NCBI GenBank assembly: GCA_944321015.1
Contig: CALUJS010000008.1
Span: forward strand, 1 to 64,000
DNA length: 64,000 nt
Direction of reading: 5' to 3'
From: an uncultured Phocaeicola sp.
Lineage (GTDB): Bacteria; Bacteroidota; Bacteroidia; Bacteroidales; Bacteroidaceae
Every line of letters starts with the position of its first letter. Positions within the stretch are counted from its first letter, which is position 1. The notes beneath the pieces are model-generated. The model was given only the letters and a program-made list of their open reading frames with translations. It searched no databases and was not told the DNA's origin. Positions 15,311-25,099 of this stretch are shown piece by piece. Both the position numbers and the translations under genes were made by a program.

Positions 15311-17569
15311 TTATACTCTGGTGACGGACTGGATGTTTTTCAGTTGTCGCAGGGTGCTGCAAAGGGTTTTCACATCTTCCACGTCGTAAACGTAGAGTTC
15401 GATTTGTCCCTCGAAGATGCCCTCGTTACTCTCGATGTTCAGCTTATGGATGTTTACGCTGAGTTGGCGTGAGATGATTTGGGTTATTTCGTTGAGCAGT
15501 CCCAGGTCGTCTATCCCCTTGATTTGTATGGTGGCGGTGAAGGCCATGCTGCGGTGTGTGTGCCATTCGGCGGCCAGGATGCGGTTGCCTTGGCTGCTCT
15601 TGAGCTTGGCCGCAATGGGGCATTGGCGTTTGTGGATGACGATGCGGTTGTTTTCGTTCAGGTAGCCCAACACGTCATCGCCCGGTATGGGTTTGCAACA
15701 TTGGGCCAGAATGAAGTCTTTGCCCACGCCGGCTTCGGTGAGGATGACCGGTTTCTTTTTGTCGATGTTGGTCACCTGCACGGGTTGCGGCTCTTGGGGC
15801 TGGGGCGGTGTCTGCTCCTTTGAACGCCGGTTGAAGGGGAATATGTATTTCGTGTAGCGTTTCCAGTTGTTGCTGTTGTTTTTGTCCTTCAGCACGTTGC
15901 GGTCTTCGTCGCCCAACACGAGGTTTTTCTGTCCCAGCGCGGCCAGAAAATTCTCGCGCGTCATGTCGTGCAGGGCCAGCAGCTTGTCCACATTGACGCT
16001 GGTGGGTTCGACTTCTTCCTTTTTGAAAAATTCGCTCAATATTTCTTCGCCTTGTTTCTGGGCCAGTCGTTGTTCGCGGCGGATGATGGCCATGATTTTG
16101 GTTTTTGCCTTGGCGGTGGTCACAAAGTTGACCCATGAGGGTTGGATGCGCTGTGCCTTCGAGGTCAGAATCTCCACCTGATCGCCGCTTTGCAGGCGGT
16201 GGCTCAGCGGCACCAGCTTGTGGTTGACCTTGGCGCCGATACAATGACTGCCCAGGAAGGTGTGTATGGAGAAAGCAAAGTCCAAAGCCGTGCAGTTGGC
16301 CGGCATGGTTTTGATTTCTCCCTTGGGGGTGAACACGAATATTTCCGAGGCGAACAGGTTCAGCTTGATGGTGTCGAGCAAGTCCATCGAGTCCGGCTGG
16401 GGGTCGTCGAGTATCTCCTTGATGGTATGCAGCCATTTCTCCAGCTCGCCTTCGTCTTCGCTGCCTCCTCCTTCCTTATATTTCCAATGGGCGGCAAATC
16501 CTTGTTCGGCCACGTCGTCCATGCGCTGGCTGCGAATCTGCACCTCTATCCATTGTCCCCGGTTGCTCATGAGGGTGACGTGCAGGGCCTGATATCCGTT
16601 GGCTTTCGGGTGGTTGACCCAGTCGCGCAGGCGGTCGGGGTGGGGTTTGTATATCTTTGATATGGCGACATAGATGTTGAAGCACTCGTTCAGCTCTTCG
16701 GCCATTTGCTTGGGCTTGAAGATGATGCGCACGGCCAGGATGTCATAGATTTCCTCGAAGGTGATGTGCTTGGTCTGCATCTTGTTCCAGATGGAGTAGG
16801 GCGACTTGATGCGTGCCTTGATGTCGTACTCCAGTCCCATTTTGTCCAGCTCGGCACGGATGGGATCGGTGAATTCCTTGAACACTTCGTCGCGGCTGGC
16901 TTGCGTGGCGGCCAGCTTTTCGGTGATTTGCCGATATTCTTCGGGGTGCTCATATTTGAAACTGAGGTCCTCCAACTCGGTCTTTATCTTGTTCAGACCC
17001 AATCGGTTGGCCAGCGGAGCATAGATGTAGAGCGTTTCTCCCGCAATCTTATACTGTTTGTTGGGCAGCATGGAGCCGAGGGTGCGCATGTTGTGCAGGC
17101 GGTCGGCTATCTTGATGAGGATGACGCGTATGTCGTCGGACATGGTGAGCAGCAGTTTCTTGAAGTTCTCGGCCTGTGCCGATGCGCGGTCGCCGAAAAT
17201 GCCGCCCGATATCTTGGTCAGTCCGTCAACGATTTGGGCAATCTTGGGGCCGAACAGGTTGGCAATGTCTTCCACCGTGTAGTCGGTATCCTCCACCACG
17301 TCGTGTAGCAAGGCCGAGCAGATGGAGGTTGACCCCAGTCCGATTTCCGTGCAGACGATTTGGGCCACGGCAATGGGGTGCAGGATATAGGGCTCTCCCG
17401 AACGTCGTTTGACTCCCTTATGGGCCTGCTTGGCGAAGTTGAATGCCTTGGTGATGATTTCCACTTTCTTGCGATGTTTGGTCGCAAGATAGCTGTTTAA
17501 CAGATTCTGGAAAGCTGCATTGATCAGCTCTTCTTCCTGCATTTCCTTGGTTTGCACATGGTCTTCCAT
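15311..17569 (-). CDS. Bifunctional (p)ppGpp synthetase/hydrolase (Rel/SpoT homologue)
   Basis: A 752-residue long RSH enzyme that makes and degrades the stringent-response alarmone. The HD hydrolase domain has HPIAVAQIV and HDVVED (about 89-94), so hydrolysis should be intact. The synthetase domain has IYDILAVRIIF, DRLRDWVNHPKANGYQALH and FAAHWKYKEG. The basic RLRD-type motif fits bifunctional Rel and not RelA. TGS and ACT domains follow (FVFTPKGEIK, IKGIDDLGLLNEITQIIS). I start it at MEDHVQTKEM (17569); a longer open frame to 18049 overlaps the upstream gene. It is the last gene of the parA operon. Confidence 0.95.
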   Translation of the reverse strand: MEDHVQTKEMQEEELINAAFQNLLNSYLATKHRKKVEIITKAFNFAKQAHKGVKRRSGEPYILHPIAVAQIVCTEIGLGSTSICSALLHDVVEDTDYTVEDIANLFGPKIAQIVDGLTKISGGIFGDRASAQAENFKKLLLTMSDDIRVILIKIADRLHNMRTLGSMLPNKQYKIAGETLYIYAPLANRLGLNKIKTELEDLSFKYEHPEEYRQITEKLAATQASRDEVFKEFTDPIRAELDKMGLEYDIKARIKSPYSIWNKMQTKHITFEEIYDILAVRIIFKPKQMAEELNECFNIYVAISKIYKPHPDRLRDWVNHPKANGYQALHVTLMSNRGQWIEVQIRSQRMDDVAEQGFAAHWKYKEGGGSEDEGELEKWLHTIKEILDDPQPDSMDLLDTIKLNLFASEIFVFTPKGEIKTMPANCTALDFAFSIHTFLGSHCIGAKVNHKLVPLSHRLQSGDQVEILTSKAQRIQPSWVNFVTTAKAKTKIMAIIRREQRLAQKQGEEILSEFFKKEEVEPTSVNVDKLLALHDMTRENFLAALGQKNLVLGDEDRNVLKDKNNSNNWKRYTKYIFPFNRRSKEQTPPQPQEPQPVQVTNIDKKKPVILTEAGVGKDFILAQCCKPIPGDDVLGYLNENNRIVIHKRQCPIAAKLKSSQGNRILAAEWHTHRSMAFTATIQIKGIDDLGLLNEITQIISRQLSVNIHKLNIESNEGIFEGQIELYVYDVEDVKTLCSTLRQLKNIQSVTRV

Positions 17570-17586
17570 AGTCGTACTATTTAAGG

Positions 17587-18837
17587 TTAACGTACCCGGA
17601 TGGATTTTCCGGCGGTGATGCGGTTGCCGCGTATTCCGTTGAGGCTCCGCAGGCGGCGTACGCTGGTGCCGAATTTCTCGGCTATTTCCGAAAGGGTGTC
17701 GCCTCGTTTGATTTTGTAGTATTTGGCTCCTGCCGTACTGCCTTGGCTGCCGGTCTGTTTCACGGCCACTTGCTTGCGTTTGGTAAACAGTTCGGAGGCG
17801 CGATGGGTGTAGACCGAGTCTTTGGCGTCGATGAAAGCCGTGAGTGCGGCTTGGGGCAGGCGCAACGTGCAATCGCCGCTGTTCCCGGGTATGATTTCGG
17901 TTTTGTATTGGGGGTTGAGCGCATGCAACGATTCGAGGTCGATGCTGCATATATCGGCTATCTGCTGAAAGTGCAAGTCTCTGTTGATATGGATGGTGTC
18001 GGTTGCCAGCGGCAGCTGGGTGTCCATCGGGCAGATGTTGTGCTCGCAATAATAGTTCATGATATAGTTGGCGGCAATGAAAGCCGGTACGTAGCCGCGT
18101 GTCTCTTTGGGCAGGTAGTTGTAGATGCTCCAGTAGTCGGTGGCTCCGTTGGCCCGGTGGATGGCTTTGTTCACCGTGCCCGGTCCGCAGTTGTAGGCGG
18201 CGATGACAAGATTCCAGTCATGGTAGATTTCATACAAGTCGTTCAGGTAACGTGCTGCGGCATAGGTCGATTTGATTGGGTCGCGACGTTCGTCGACAAG
18301 ACTGTTGGCTTGGAGGCCGTAAAGTTTTCCCGTGCCCAGCATGAATTGCCACAATCCGGTGGCTCCTGCACGTGATACGGCTTTGGGGTTCAGCGACGAT
18401 TCGATGATGGGGAGGTATTTCAGCTCGTAAGGCAGGTTGTACAAGTCGAGCGCCTGTTCAAAGATGGGCATGTAGAAGTTCGATGCGCCCAGCATGTATG
18501 ACACCGATTCGCGAAGGCGTCCGCTATACATGTCGATGAATTTCCGCACAATGTCGTTGTAGGGCATCTCCATGATTGTCGGAATGCGCGACAGGCGGTC
18601 GATGTAGATGGAGTCGGGATAGGAGGGGTTGACATCCGTGTGGTTGCAGTCTTCCAGTGGAGCCGACAAGTAGTTTTTTGCATGCCAGTCGGATAACAGA
18701 CTGTCTACCGACAGGGTCATGTTTTCGGGTATGTCGATTTCCTCCACTTCTCCGGCGGGGGATTCTATGGCGATGCTCTTTTGGGCGGACAGGCTCAGTG
18801 AAGAGAACAGTAGAGCCAGCGTAAGTATCTTTTTCAT
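17587..18837 (-). CDS. mltD: Membrane-bound lytic transglycosylase D-like protein with LysM
   Basis: The 416-residue periplasmic murein lyase starts with a signal peptide (MKKILTLALLFSSLSLSAQ). The SLT domain shows LPIIESSLNPKAVSRAGATG, where the Glu is catalytic, and VIAAYNCGPGTVNKAI. A C-terminal LysM (about 370-416: YKIKRGDTLSEIAEKFGTSV) binds peptidoglycan. One LysM is fewer than in E. coli MltD. The start MKK is chosen over a frame start 24 bases upstream because it gives a clean signal peptide. Gaps of 5 and 17 bases join it to its neighbours. Confidence 0.92.
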   Translation of the reverse strand: MKKILTLALLFSSLSLSAQKSIAIESPAGEVEEIDIPENMTLSVDSLLSDWHAKNYLSAPLEDCNHTDVNPSYPDSIYIDRLSRIPTIMEMPYNDIVRKFIDMYSGRLRESVSYMLGASNFYMPIFEQALDLYNLPYELKYLPIIESSLNPKAVSRAGATGLWQFMLGTGKLYGLQANSLVDERRDPIKSTYAAARYLNDLYEIYHDWNLVIAAYNCGPGTVNKAIHRANGATDYWSIYNYLPKETRGYVPAFIAANYIMNYYCEHNICPMDTQLPLATDTIHINRDLHFQQIADICSIDLESLHALNPQYKTEIIPGNSGDCTLRLPQAALTAFIDAKDSVYTHRASELFTKRKQVAVKQTGSQGSTAGAKYYKIKRGDTLSEIAEKFGTSVRRLRSLNGIRGNRITAGKSIRVR

Positions 18838-18842
18838 AGTTG

Positions 18843-19616
18843 TCAAAATCTTAATCTGCATTGCAAACCGACTGAGGAGTTCTTATCGATGCTCAGAGGG
18901 TGGTTATTGTTGTAAAGCGAGTTGTTATTATTGATGATTGTAGGTTCCAGCTTCAGGCTGATGTCTTTGGATATGTCGAAGTTAGACAATTCTGCGTCCA
19001 CGTAGGCGTCGATGACGGAAAGGGCATAGACCGCAATGAAAGCAAAGATGCTGAGGTCGCGATAGCGGCGGTAGTAATCCTTTTTCCGTCGGAAAATGTT
19101 CTCGTACTGTGATTCGTTTCCTTCAATGGAAATGCCCGGCGGAAGGAAATCCTTGTAGCTGTCGGTGTTGGGGTCATCATCCATCAGGTCCAAATAGGCT
19201 TGTGAATAGTCGGAATACATTTGGTTGTTCCAACTCAGCGCGTAAGCGCATCCTACAAATCCGCCGTACACAATGGGCAATTTCCAGTATTTGCGGTTAT
19301 AGATTTGTCCTCCTCCGGGGATGAGCAGGGCTAACCATGTGGCACGTTTGGGGTCGGGCATCCAACGTGTTTTCGCCGCTGCCGGTATTTCTGTCTGGTT
19401 TGCAATGGAATCGCTGCCTGCAAATAGTTTGGCCGTATCAACGGGAGCTTCCATGGCCTCGAGTTGTAGTTCTTGCATGATGGCAATGCTGTCGACCATA
19501 ATGGAGTCTGTGGCCAATGAATCCGGTGTGATGTTTTGGGCATGGACTTCCGTCCGGCTGCTGCAAAACAACACGGTCAACAACAACATTATCCATTGAC
19601 AACAAGTTTGATTCAT
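18843..19616 (-). CDS. DUF5683 domain protein
   Basis: The 257-residue exported protein has a signal sequence (WIMLLLTVLFCSSRTEVHAQ). It carries the DUF5683 segment PKRATWLALLIPGGGQIYN.KYWKLPIVYGG with membrane helices, and then a Ser/Asp-poor C-terminal tail. The function is unknown. It is conserved between ParB and the MltD-like gene in Bacteroidota, suggesting an envelope role tied to division or cell-wall work. The start is taken at MNQTCC; a start four codons earlier (19628) is possible. Confidence 0.85.
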   Translation of the reverse strand: MNQTCCQWIMLLLTVLFCSSRTEVHAQNITPDSLATDSIMVDSIAIMQELQLEAMEAPVDTAKLFAGSDSIANQTEIPAAAKTRWMPDPKRATWLALLIPGGGQIYNRKYWKLPIVYGGFVGCAYALSWNNQMYSDYSQAYLDLMDDDPNTDSYKDFLPPGISIEGNESQYENIFRRKKDYYRRYRDLSIFAFIAVYALSVIDAYVDAELSNFDISKDISLKLEPTIINNNNSLYNNNHPLSIDKNSSVGLQCRLRF

Positions 19617-19639
19617 GTGATGCGCCACTGCTTAATAGG

Positions 19640-20539
19640 TTATTCTTGGTTTTTAAGTTTGTCAAATATTTCCATGATGCGTTCCAATTCCTCTTCGTTA
19701 TTGAACGGGATGCTGATTTTGCCTTTCCCGTTTTGGCTGCACGACATCTGTACTTTCGTGTGGAAGAAGTCGGACAGATGTGAACGCAAGGTGTCATATT
19801 CCTGAGGCAGTTTGGTACTCTTGGCTGCAATCTTTTTCTCGCCGCTCTTGATGCTTTCCCCTTCGTTGAGCAGTTTCACCATCTCTTCGACCTTACGCAC
19901 GGAGTAGTGGTGTTTTACTATTTCTTCGAATATCTTGATTTGTGTTTTGGGGTCGTCCAGTGTCAGCAGGGCGCGTGCGTGGCCCATGTCGATTTCCTTG
20001 TTTTGTAAAGCGACTTGGATGGGGGCCGGAAGTTTTAACAGACGCAGGTAATTGGCAATGGTTGTACGTTTCTTGCCGACGCGTTGGCTCAGCCGTTCTT
20101 GCGTCAGTTCGTATTGTTCTAGTAGATGCTGATAGGCAAGAGCAATCTCCAATGAGTTCAAATCTTCCCGTTGGATGTTCTCTATGAGCGCCATTTCCAT
20201 TACGTTCTCATCGTCCGCAGTGCGGATGTATGCCGGGATGGTTGTCAGACCTGCCATCTGGGATGCGCGGAATCGTCGTTCTCCGGCGATGATTTGGTAT
20301 GAATCTTCATCCATTTTGCGTAAGGTGATGGGCTGAATGATGCCTATTTCGGCTATCGAGTCGGCAAGCTCCTGCAATGCTTCGGGATCGAAATCGCGTC
20401 GGGGCTGGTTGGGATTGATGGAAATCTTAGACAGTTCCACTTCATTGATGGAAGAGGAGCCGTTGGTACGTATACTGTCGGTAGAGATGAGAGCATCCAA
20501 ACCGCGTCCTAATGCTGCATATTTCTTGTGTACCGCCAT
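19640..20539 (-). CDS. parB: Chromosome-partitioning protein ParB
   Basis: The 299-residue ParB starts KKYAALGRGLDALIS. The CTPase/ParB domain contains PNQPRRDFD, GIIQPITLR and the GERRFRAS box; the helix-turn-helix has LTQERLSQRVGKKRTTIANY. The dimerisation tail is at the end. It loads at parS and works with ParA encoded 10 bases upstream. The longer reading frame to 20644 overlaps parA and is not used. No clear parS site (TGTTTCACGTGAAACA type) was noticed in the window. Confidence 0.95.
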   Translation of the reverse strand: MAVHKKYAALGRGLDALISTDSIRTNGSSSINEVELSKISINPNQPRRDFDPEALQELADSIAEIGIIQPITLRKMDEDSYQIIAGERRFRASQMAGLTTIPAYIRTADDENVMEMALIENIQREDLNSLEIALAYQHLLEQYELTQERLSQRVGKKRTTIANYLRLLKLPAPIQVALQNKEIDMGHARALLTLDDPKTQIKIFEEIVKHHYSVRKVEEMVKLLNEGESIKSGEKKIAAKSTKLPQEYDTLRSHLSDFFHTKVQMSCSQNGKGKISIPFNNEEELERIMEIFDKLKNQE

Positions 20540-20549
20540 GTGTTGTTGT

Positions 20550-21317
20550 TTACTTACTGTTTCGTTTGACAATTTCTTGCGCCAAAGCCAGATAGTTCTT
20601 GGCTCCTTTTGAATCAGCGTCATACAAAATGACCGGGATGCCATGACTGGGCGCTTCGCTCAACGTAACATTACGTTGGATGACCGTGTGGAACACCAGT
20701 TCCTGAAAGTGATTCTTTACTTCATCATACACTTGGTTGGCCGAGCGTAGGCGAGAATCATACATGGTGAGCAAGAAGCCTTCTATATCCAAGGCCGGAT
20801 TTAGTTTGGACTTGATAATCTTGATGGTGTTCAGCAGCTTGCTAATGCCTTCCAGTGCGAAATACTCGCATTGTACCGGAATGACAACCGAATCGGCAGC
20901 CGTAAGTGCATTGATGGTGATAAGGCCCAATGAGGGGGAGCAATCGATTAAGACATAGTCATACAAATCTTTCATCGGAGCGAGAAGCTTTCTCAACACT
21001 TTCTCGCGATTATCCAGTTGTATCATTTCGATTTCTGCTCCTACGAGGTCGATGTGTGAAGGTACGATGTCGAGCCCTTCGATATCTGTGGTATATATGG
21101 CTTCGCGAATGTCTTGCTGGTTAATCAGGCATTCGTAAATGGAACAGTCTACTTCCTTTAAGTCTACGCCTAGGCCTGATGATGCATTTGCCTGAGGGTC
21201 AGCATCTATGACTAGTACGCTTTTTTCAAGCGTAGCCAGCGAGGCTGCTAGGTTGATTGTAGTTGTCGTCTTTCCAACGCCACCTTTTTGGTTGGCTAAA
21301 GCAATAATCTTTCCCAT
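20550..21317 (-). CDS. parA: Chromosome-partitioning ATPase ParA/Soj
   Basis: The 255-residue ParA has the deviant Walker A KGGVGKTTTTINLAASLA at the N-terminus, DADPQANASSGLG, and Walker B YVLIDCSPSLG. It moves ParB-parS complexes on the nucleoid. A TATATTTG -7 element (21361-21368, minus strand) precedes it, so the operon parA-parB-DUF5683-mltD-rel likely starts here. Confidence 0.95.
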   Translation of the reverse strand: MGKIIALANQKGGVGKTTTTINLAASLATLEKSVLVIDADPQANASSGLGVDLKEVDCSIYECLINQQDIREAIYTTDIEGLDIVPSHIDLVGAEIEMIQLDNREKVLRKLLAPMKDLYDYVLIDCSPSLGLITINALTAADSVVIPVQCEYFALEGISKLLNTIKIIKSKLNPALDIEGFLLTMYDSRLRSANQVYDEVKNHFQELVFHTVIQRNVTLSEAPSHGIPVILYDADSKGAKNYLALAQEIVKRNSK

Positions 21318-21360
21318 TTGCGTTTGTTTCTAGTTCGAAGTGTGCACTTCTTGGCGTGTG

Positions 21361-21368
21361 CAAATATA
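21361..21368 (-). promoter_or_regulatory. -7 element of the parA operon
   Basis: TATATTTG on the minus strand, 43 bases upstream of the parA ATG. The -33 element is not clear. Confidence 0.5.
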
Positions 21369-21463
21369 GACAATTCTATCCAATAACCTCTTGTTTTTGA
21401 CAAAGGCTTTCACGCAGATTAAGAAATATTGCGGCAGAATATTCCCCGGCTCTCTATTTTTCG

Positions 21464-21471
21464 TACTTTTG
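21464..21471 (+). promoter_or_regulatory. -7 element of the surE-lpxB unit
   Basis: TACTTTTG on the plus strand, about 24 bases before the surE ATG, back to back with the parA promoter. Confidence 0.5.
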
Positions 21472-21494
21472 CCTGCGAACATATATGATAAAGT

Positions 21495-22268
21495 ATGAAG
21501 AACAATAAACCTTTGATATTGGTCTCTAATGATGATGGTGTTACGGCCAAAGGCATAAACGAATTGATTCGCATGTTGCGTCCGCTGGGCGAGGTGGTTG
21601 TGATGGCTCCGGATGCGCCCCGTTCGGGAGCGGCTTGTTCGTTGACGGTTGTTTCTCCGGTGCATTATGCCTTATGTAATAAAGAGGAAGGACTGACAGT
21701 CTATGCTTGTTCCGGAACGCCTGTCGATTGTGTGAAGTTGGCCATGCACGATGTGCTTTCGCGCCGTCCCGATGTAATCGTGGGCGGCATCAACCACGGT
21801 GACAATTCTGCCGTGAATGTGCATTATTCCGGCACGATGGGAGTAGTGCTCGAGGGATGTATGAAAGGAGTGCCTTCCATCGGTTTCTCTCTTTGCAATC
21901 ACGACCCCGACGCCGATTTCTCGCCTTTGGTGAAATATGTGCAAGGTATCACTGCGCAAGTGTTGGAGCATGGGTTGCCCGAAGGTGTCTGTTTGAATGT
22001 GAATTTCCCTTCAGCTCCCTCGTTTCGGGGAGTCAAGGTGTGTCGACAGACGCGGGGCGAATGGCAGCACGAGTGGGCACCATGTTTGCATCCGCGCAAG
22101 TCGAACTATTATTGGCTGACCGGTTCGTTTCATCCCGTGGAGATGGGTGAAGATTCTGATGCTTGGGCTTTGGAACACGACTATGTGGCGATTACTCCGG
22201 TACAGATTGATGTGACGGCTTACGGTATGATATCACAGATGACAAACGAATGGAATTTGGATTATTGA
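21495..22268 (+). CDS. surE: 5'/3'-nucleotidase SurE
   Basis: A 257-residue SurE phosphatase of nucleoside monophosphates. The N-terminal [15 protein letters not shown] carries the metal-binding Asp pair. [16 protein letters not shown] and [20 protein letters not shown] are the other family blocks. It is followed by lpxB after 7 bases, a pairing I know from other Bacteroides. Confidence 0.95.
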   Translation: MKNNKPLILVSNDDGVTAKGINELIRMLRPLGEVVVMAPDAPRSGAACSLTVVSPVHYALCNKEEGLTVYACSGTPVDCVKLAMHDVLSRRPDVIVGGINHGDNSAVNVHYSGTMGVVLEGCMKGVPSIGFSLCNHDPDADFSPLVKYVQGITAQVLEHGLPEGVCLNVNFPSAPSFRGVKVCRQTRGEWQHEWAPCLHPRKSNYYWLTGSFHPVEMGEDSDAWALEHDYVAITPVQIDVTAYGMISQMTNEWNLDY

Positions 22269-22275
22269 TTGGCCT

Positions 22276-23415
22276 ATGAAATACTATGTGATTGTGGGTG
22301 AGGCATCGGGTGACCTGCATGCATCAAATCTGATGCAGGCCATTCGTCATGAAGATTCTGAAGCTGATTTTCGGTTTTTCGGTGGCGATCTGATGACGGC
22401 CGTGGGTGGTAAACGCGTGAAGCATATCAGCGAACTGGCGTACATGGGATTCGTGCCGGTGTTGCTCCATTTGCCTGCCATTTTTGCCAATATGCGCTTG
22501 TGTAAGGAAGATATTGTAGCCTGGCAGCCCGATGTCGTGATATTGGTTGATTATCCCGGTTTCAACCTGAAGATTGCCAAGTTCGTCAAATCCCATACAA
22601 ACATCCCCGTGTACTATTATATCTCTCCCAAGATATGGGCCTGGAAAACCTATCGCATTAAGAACATCAAACGCGATGTGGCCGAACTTTTCTCCATCCT
22701 GCCGTTTGAAGTGGAATTTTATCGCGATCACGGCTATCCCGTTCGTTATGTCGGCAATCCGTGTGTGGACGCAGTGGCGCACTTCCGGGAAAATTATGTG
22801 GAGACACGCGAGGAATTTCTCCTGTCCAACGGTTTGGACCCGGATAAGCCTGTTATCGCCTTGCTGGCGGGAAGCCGCAAGCAGGAGATAAAGGATAATT
22901 TGCCCGACATGATTCGGGCGGCCTCGGCATTTCCCGGTTATCAGCTGGTGTTGGCCGGAGCTCCGGCCATCGACCCGTATTATTATGATGACTTTGTGCG
23001 TGGCACATCGGTGAAAGTCGTCTATGGGCAGACTTATCCGTTGTTGACCAATGCTCATGCGGCTTTGGTCACTTCGGGCACTGCCACCTTGGAGACGGCT
23101 CTGTTTCGTGTGCCGCAGGTGGTGTGCTATCACACTCCCATTGGAAAGGTTATCTCTTTCTTGCGGCGTCATGTCCTGAAAGTGAAATACATTTCGCTCG
23201 TCAACCTGATTGCCGGCAAGGAAGTTGTGCGCGAACTGGTGGCCGACACCATGACCGTGCCCAACATGCAGCGCGAACTGGCTCGTTTGCTGGAAGGGCC
23301 GGAACGGCAGACGATGCTTGCCGAGTACGACCGCATCATCCGTACCTTGGGCGAACCGGGGGCATCGGAAAAGGCTGCCCGTCAAATTGTCGGATTGTTG
23401 CGTGCACGCGGCTGA
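22276..23415 (+). CDS. lpxB: Lipid A disaccharide synthase
   Basis: The 379-residue LpxB joins UDP-diacyl-glucosamine and lipid X to form the lipid A disaccharide at the inner membrane. It starts YYVIVGEASGDLHASNLM and has YYISPKIWAWKTYRIKNIK, FYRDHGYPVRYVGNP, LLAGSRKQEI and LVTSGTATLETAL, all typical. The other lipid A genes of this window are 38 kb away at 61037-64000. Confidence 0.95.
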   Translation: MKYYVIVGEASGDLHASNLMQAIRHEDSEADFRFFGGDLMTAVGGKRVKHISELAYMGFVPVLLHLPAIFANMRLCKEDIVAWQPDVVILVDYPGFNLKIAKFVKSHTNIPVYYYISPKIWAWKTYRIKNIKRDVAELFSILPFEVEFYRDHGYPVRYVGNPCVDAVAHFRENYVETREEFLLSNGLDPDKPVIALLAGSRKQEIKDNLPDMIRAASAFPGYQLVLAGAPAIDPYYYDDFVRGTSVKVVYGQTYPLLTNAHAALVTSGTATLETALFRVPQVVCYHTPIGKVISFLRRHVLKVKYISLVNLIAGKEVVRELVADTMTVPNMQRELARLLEGPERQTMLAEYDRIIRTLGEPGASEKAARQIVGLLRARG

Positions 23416-23458
23416 TGCCGACAAAGATTTCCTTGAGTAATGACATATTGAGAATATT

Positions 23459-24244
23459 ATGGCTGATGAATTGCAGACAACTTTGCGTGTGACCGCGTTG
23501 CAAACGGACATCGTGTGGTGTGACGCCGTGCGAAACCGCAGGCGCATAGAAAACTTGTTTGAGCAAGCGCCTGCCGGCGACATCTATCTCTTGCCCGAAA
23601 TGTTTGCCACCGGTTTTTGCATGCGGCCGGAACAGCCCGGAGTGGCCGATTCGGCTGCCGACACGTTGGCCTGGATGCAGCGGTGGGCCGTCGCATTGAA
23701 TGCCGCCATCGCAGGCAGTTTGCCCGTATTGGTCGATGGCGGCTATCGTAACCGGTTCTTTTTTGTGACGCCTCACCGTGTGGAGATTTACGACAAACGC
23801 CACTTGTTCGGCTATGGAGGGGAAGACAAGGTGTACGTTCCGGGCTGCGAGCGTGTCGTTGTGTCGTTTCGCGGGTGGCGCCTGTTGTTGCAAGTCTGCT
23901 ATGACCTTCGTTTCCCCGTCTTTGCCCGCAACCGGGGCGATTATGACGCAGTGCTTTATGTGGCCAACTGGCCGGCTTCGCGCATTGAGGTGTGGGATGT
24001 CCTGCTGCGTGCGCGTGCGCTGGAAAATCAGTGTTATGTGTTGGCTGCCAATCGGGTGGGGAGTGACCCTGTGGCATCCTATTCCGGACACAGTCGGGCG
24101 GTTGACGCCTATGGGCGGATTATGGCCGGTTGCGAGGATGGGCGCGAGGGATTTCTTTCCGCCGTGTTCGATATGGAGAAGCTCGTTGCCTTCCGGCGGA
24201 AGTTCCCCGTATTGAGCGACGGCGACGATTTCCGGATGGATTAA
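23459..24244 (+). CDS. Nitrilase-superfamily amidohydrolase (omega-amidase/YafV type)
   Basis: A 261-residue carbon-nitrogen hydrolase with the full catalytic triad: Glu47 in LLPEMFATGF, Lys113 in YDKRHLFGYGGEDK and Cys147 in LLQVCYDLRFPVF. The YDKRHLF context resembles the YafV/omega-amidase group, which hydrolyses alpha-ketoglutaramate-like amides. That assignment is by resemblance only. It lies 43 bases after lpxB in the same direction and ends at a strong bidirectional terminator. Confidence 0.88.
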   Translation: MADELQTTLRVTALQTDIVWCDAVRNRRRIENLFEQAPAGDIYLLPEMFATGFCMRPEQPGVADSAADTLAWMQRWAVALNAAIAGSLPVLVDGGYRNRFFFVTPHRVEIYDKRHLFGYGGEDKVYVPGCERVVVSFRGWRLLLQVCYDLRFPVFARNRGDYDAVLYVANWPASRIEVWDVLLRARALENQCYVLAANRVGSDPVASYSGHSRAVDAYGRIMAGCEDGREGFLSAVFDMEKLVAFRRKFPVLSDGDDFRMD

Positions 24245-24254
24245 GACAAGAAAA

Positions 24255-24291
24255 CGGCGGCATCGTCGGTGCCGTGCCGACCATGCCGCCG
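24255..24291. terminator. Bidirectional terminator between nitrilase and DUF3332 genes
   Basis: A very stable stem: nine outer pairs (24255-24263 with 24283-24291) and five inner pairs (24265-24269 with 24277-24281). T-rich tails follow on both strands (CTTGTTTA; TTTTCTTG). Confidence 0.85.
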
Positions 24292-24313
24292 CTTGTTTAT
24301 TGATGGTTAGAAA

Positions 24314-24862
24314 TTAACGTGCTGCATAGAATGTTGCGCCCATGATGGCATCGCGGGCACTGCTTACGCCTTGTGCGTCGGGAGTGACGTTCATGTATTG
24401 GCCGTTTTGCAGATTCAGGTCTACGGTGCCGTCGTTGCAGAGTTTCATGATTTCGTAGCTTTGTCCGTCGCAAACCACGTTCCATGCCTGAGTCTCTTTG
24501 TCAAACTTCAGTTCTACGGGGGTGTCTTCGCCTTCCTTGCTGATGGAATATCCTTCCTCGGTGGTGGTTACGAGATATTTGCCGTTTTCTCCTTCTACTT
24601 CTTTGGTGGTACCTGCGGCTACGGGGTTGCTTCCGCTCCAGAACTCGATGGAGTTCAACACGAGCGTGTCGGCCAACATGGTCACTTCATATACGGGCAC
24701 AATCCATAAGCCGATGAAAATCAATTCGTTTAAGAACTTGTTGCCGGTGGCTTGCTCGTTCCATCCTCTTACCTTATTAAATAAGGCGTAAGAACCGATG
24801 CACGAAGTAAGCGTGAGCCCGGAAAGGGCGCAACATACGATGGATGTTTTAATAGCTTTCAT
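24314..24862 (-). CDS. DUF3332 lipoprotein
   Basis: The 182-residue protein starts at MKAIKTSIVCC with lipobox LTSC (Cys21), so it should be a lipoprotein. The rest matches DUF3332: SYALFNKVRGWNEQATGNK, then a membrane-like LIFIGLWIVPVYEVTMLADT and NSIEFWSGSNP. The function is unknown. The longer frame to 24964 is ignored because MKA gives a proper signal. A near-consensus TACCTTTA lies upstream. It diverges from the MFS transporter. Confidence 0.85.
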   Translation of the reverse strand: MKAIKTSIVCCALSGLTLTSCIGSYALFNKVRGWNEQATGNKFLNELIFIGLWIVPVYEVTMLADTLVLNSIEFWSGSNPVAAGTTKEVEGENGKYLVTTTEEGYSISKEGEDTPVELKFDKETQAWNVVCDGQSYEIMKLCNDGTVDLNLQNGQYMNVTPDAQGVSSARDAIMGATFYAAR

Positions 24863-25030
24863 AATGTTTATTTTTATAAATTGAATAATGTGTGAGGGTA
24901 AAGGTAGGAGTTTATTTTGAAAAGGGAGAGTATTTGCCGGAATATTTGTGTATGCGATGAACAAAATATGTTTTATAACATGTTTTGCTTACAATTTTCA
25001 ACTTCTTCCATGATATTTGTTATATTCTTT

Positions 25031-25061
25031 ATTGCATGTTTTTAGAATTGCTGTATATTTG
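25031..25061 (+). promoter_or_regulatory. Promoter of the MFS transporter
   Basis: ATTG (25031-25034) is followed after 19 bases by TATATTTG (25054-25061). Transcription should start near 25068. Confidence 0.6.
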
Positions 25062-25099
25062 CCCTGCAATTAACTTAAACTAAAACTAAATTACAAAAA

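Noticed and set aside
17570..18049. 160-residue N-terminal extension of the Rel protein
   Set aside because: It overlaps the MltD-like gene and has the composition of a shadow frame; family alignments start at MEDHVQTKEM.
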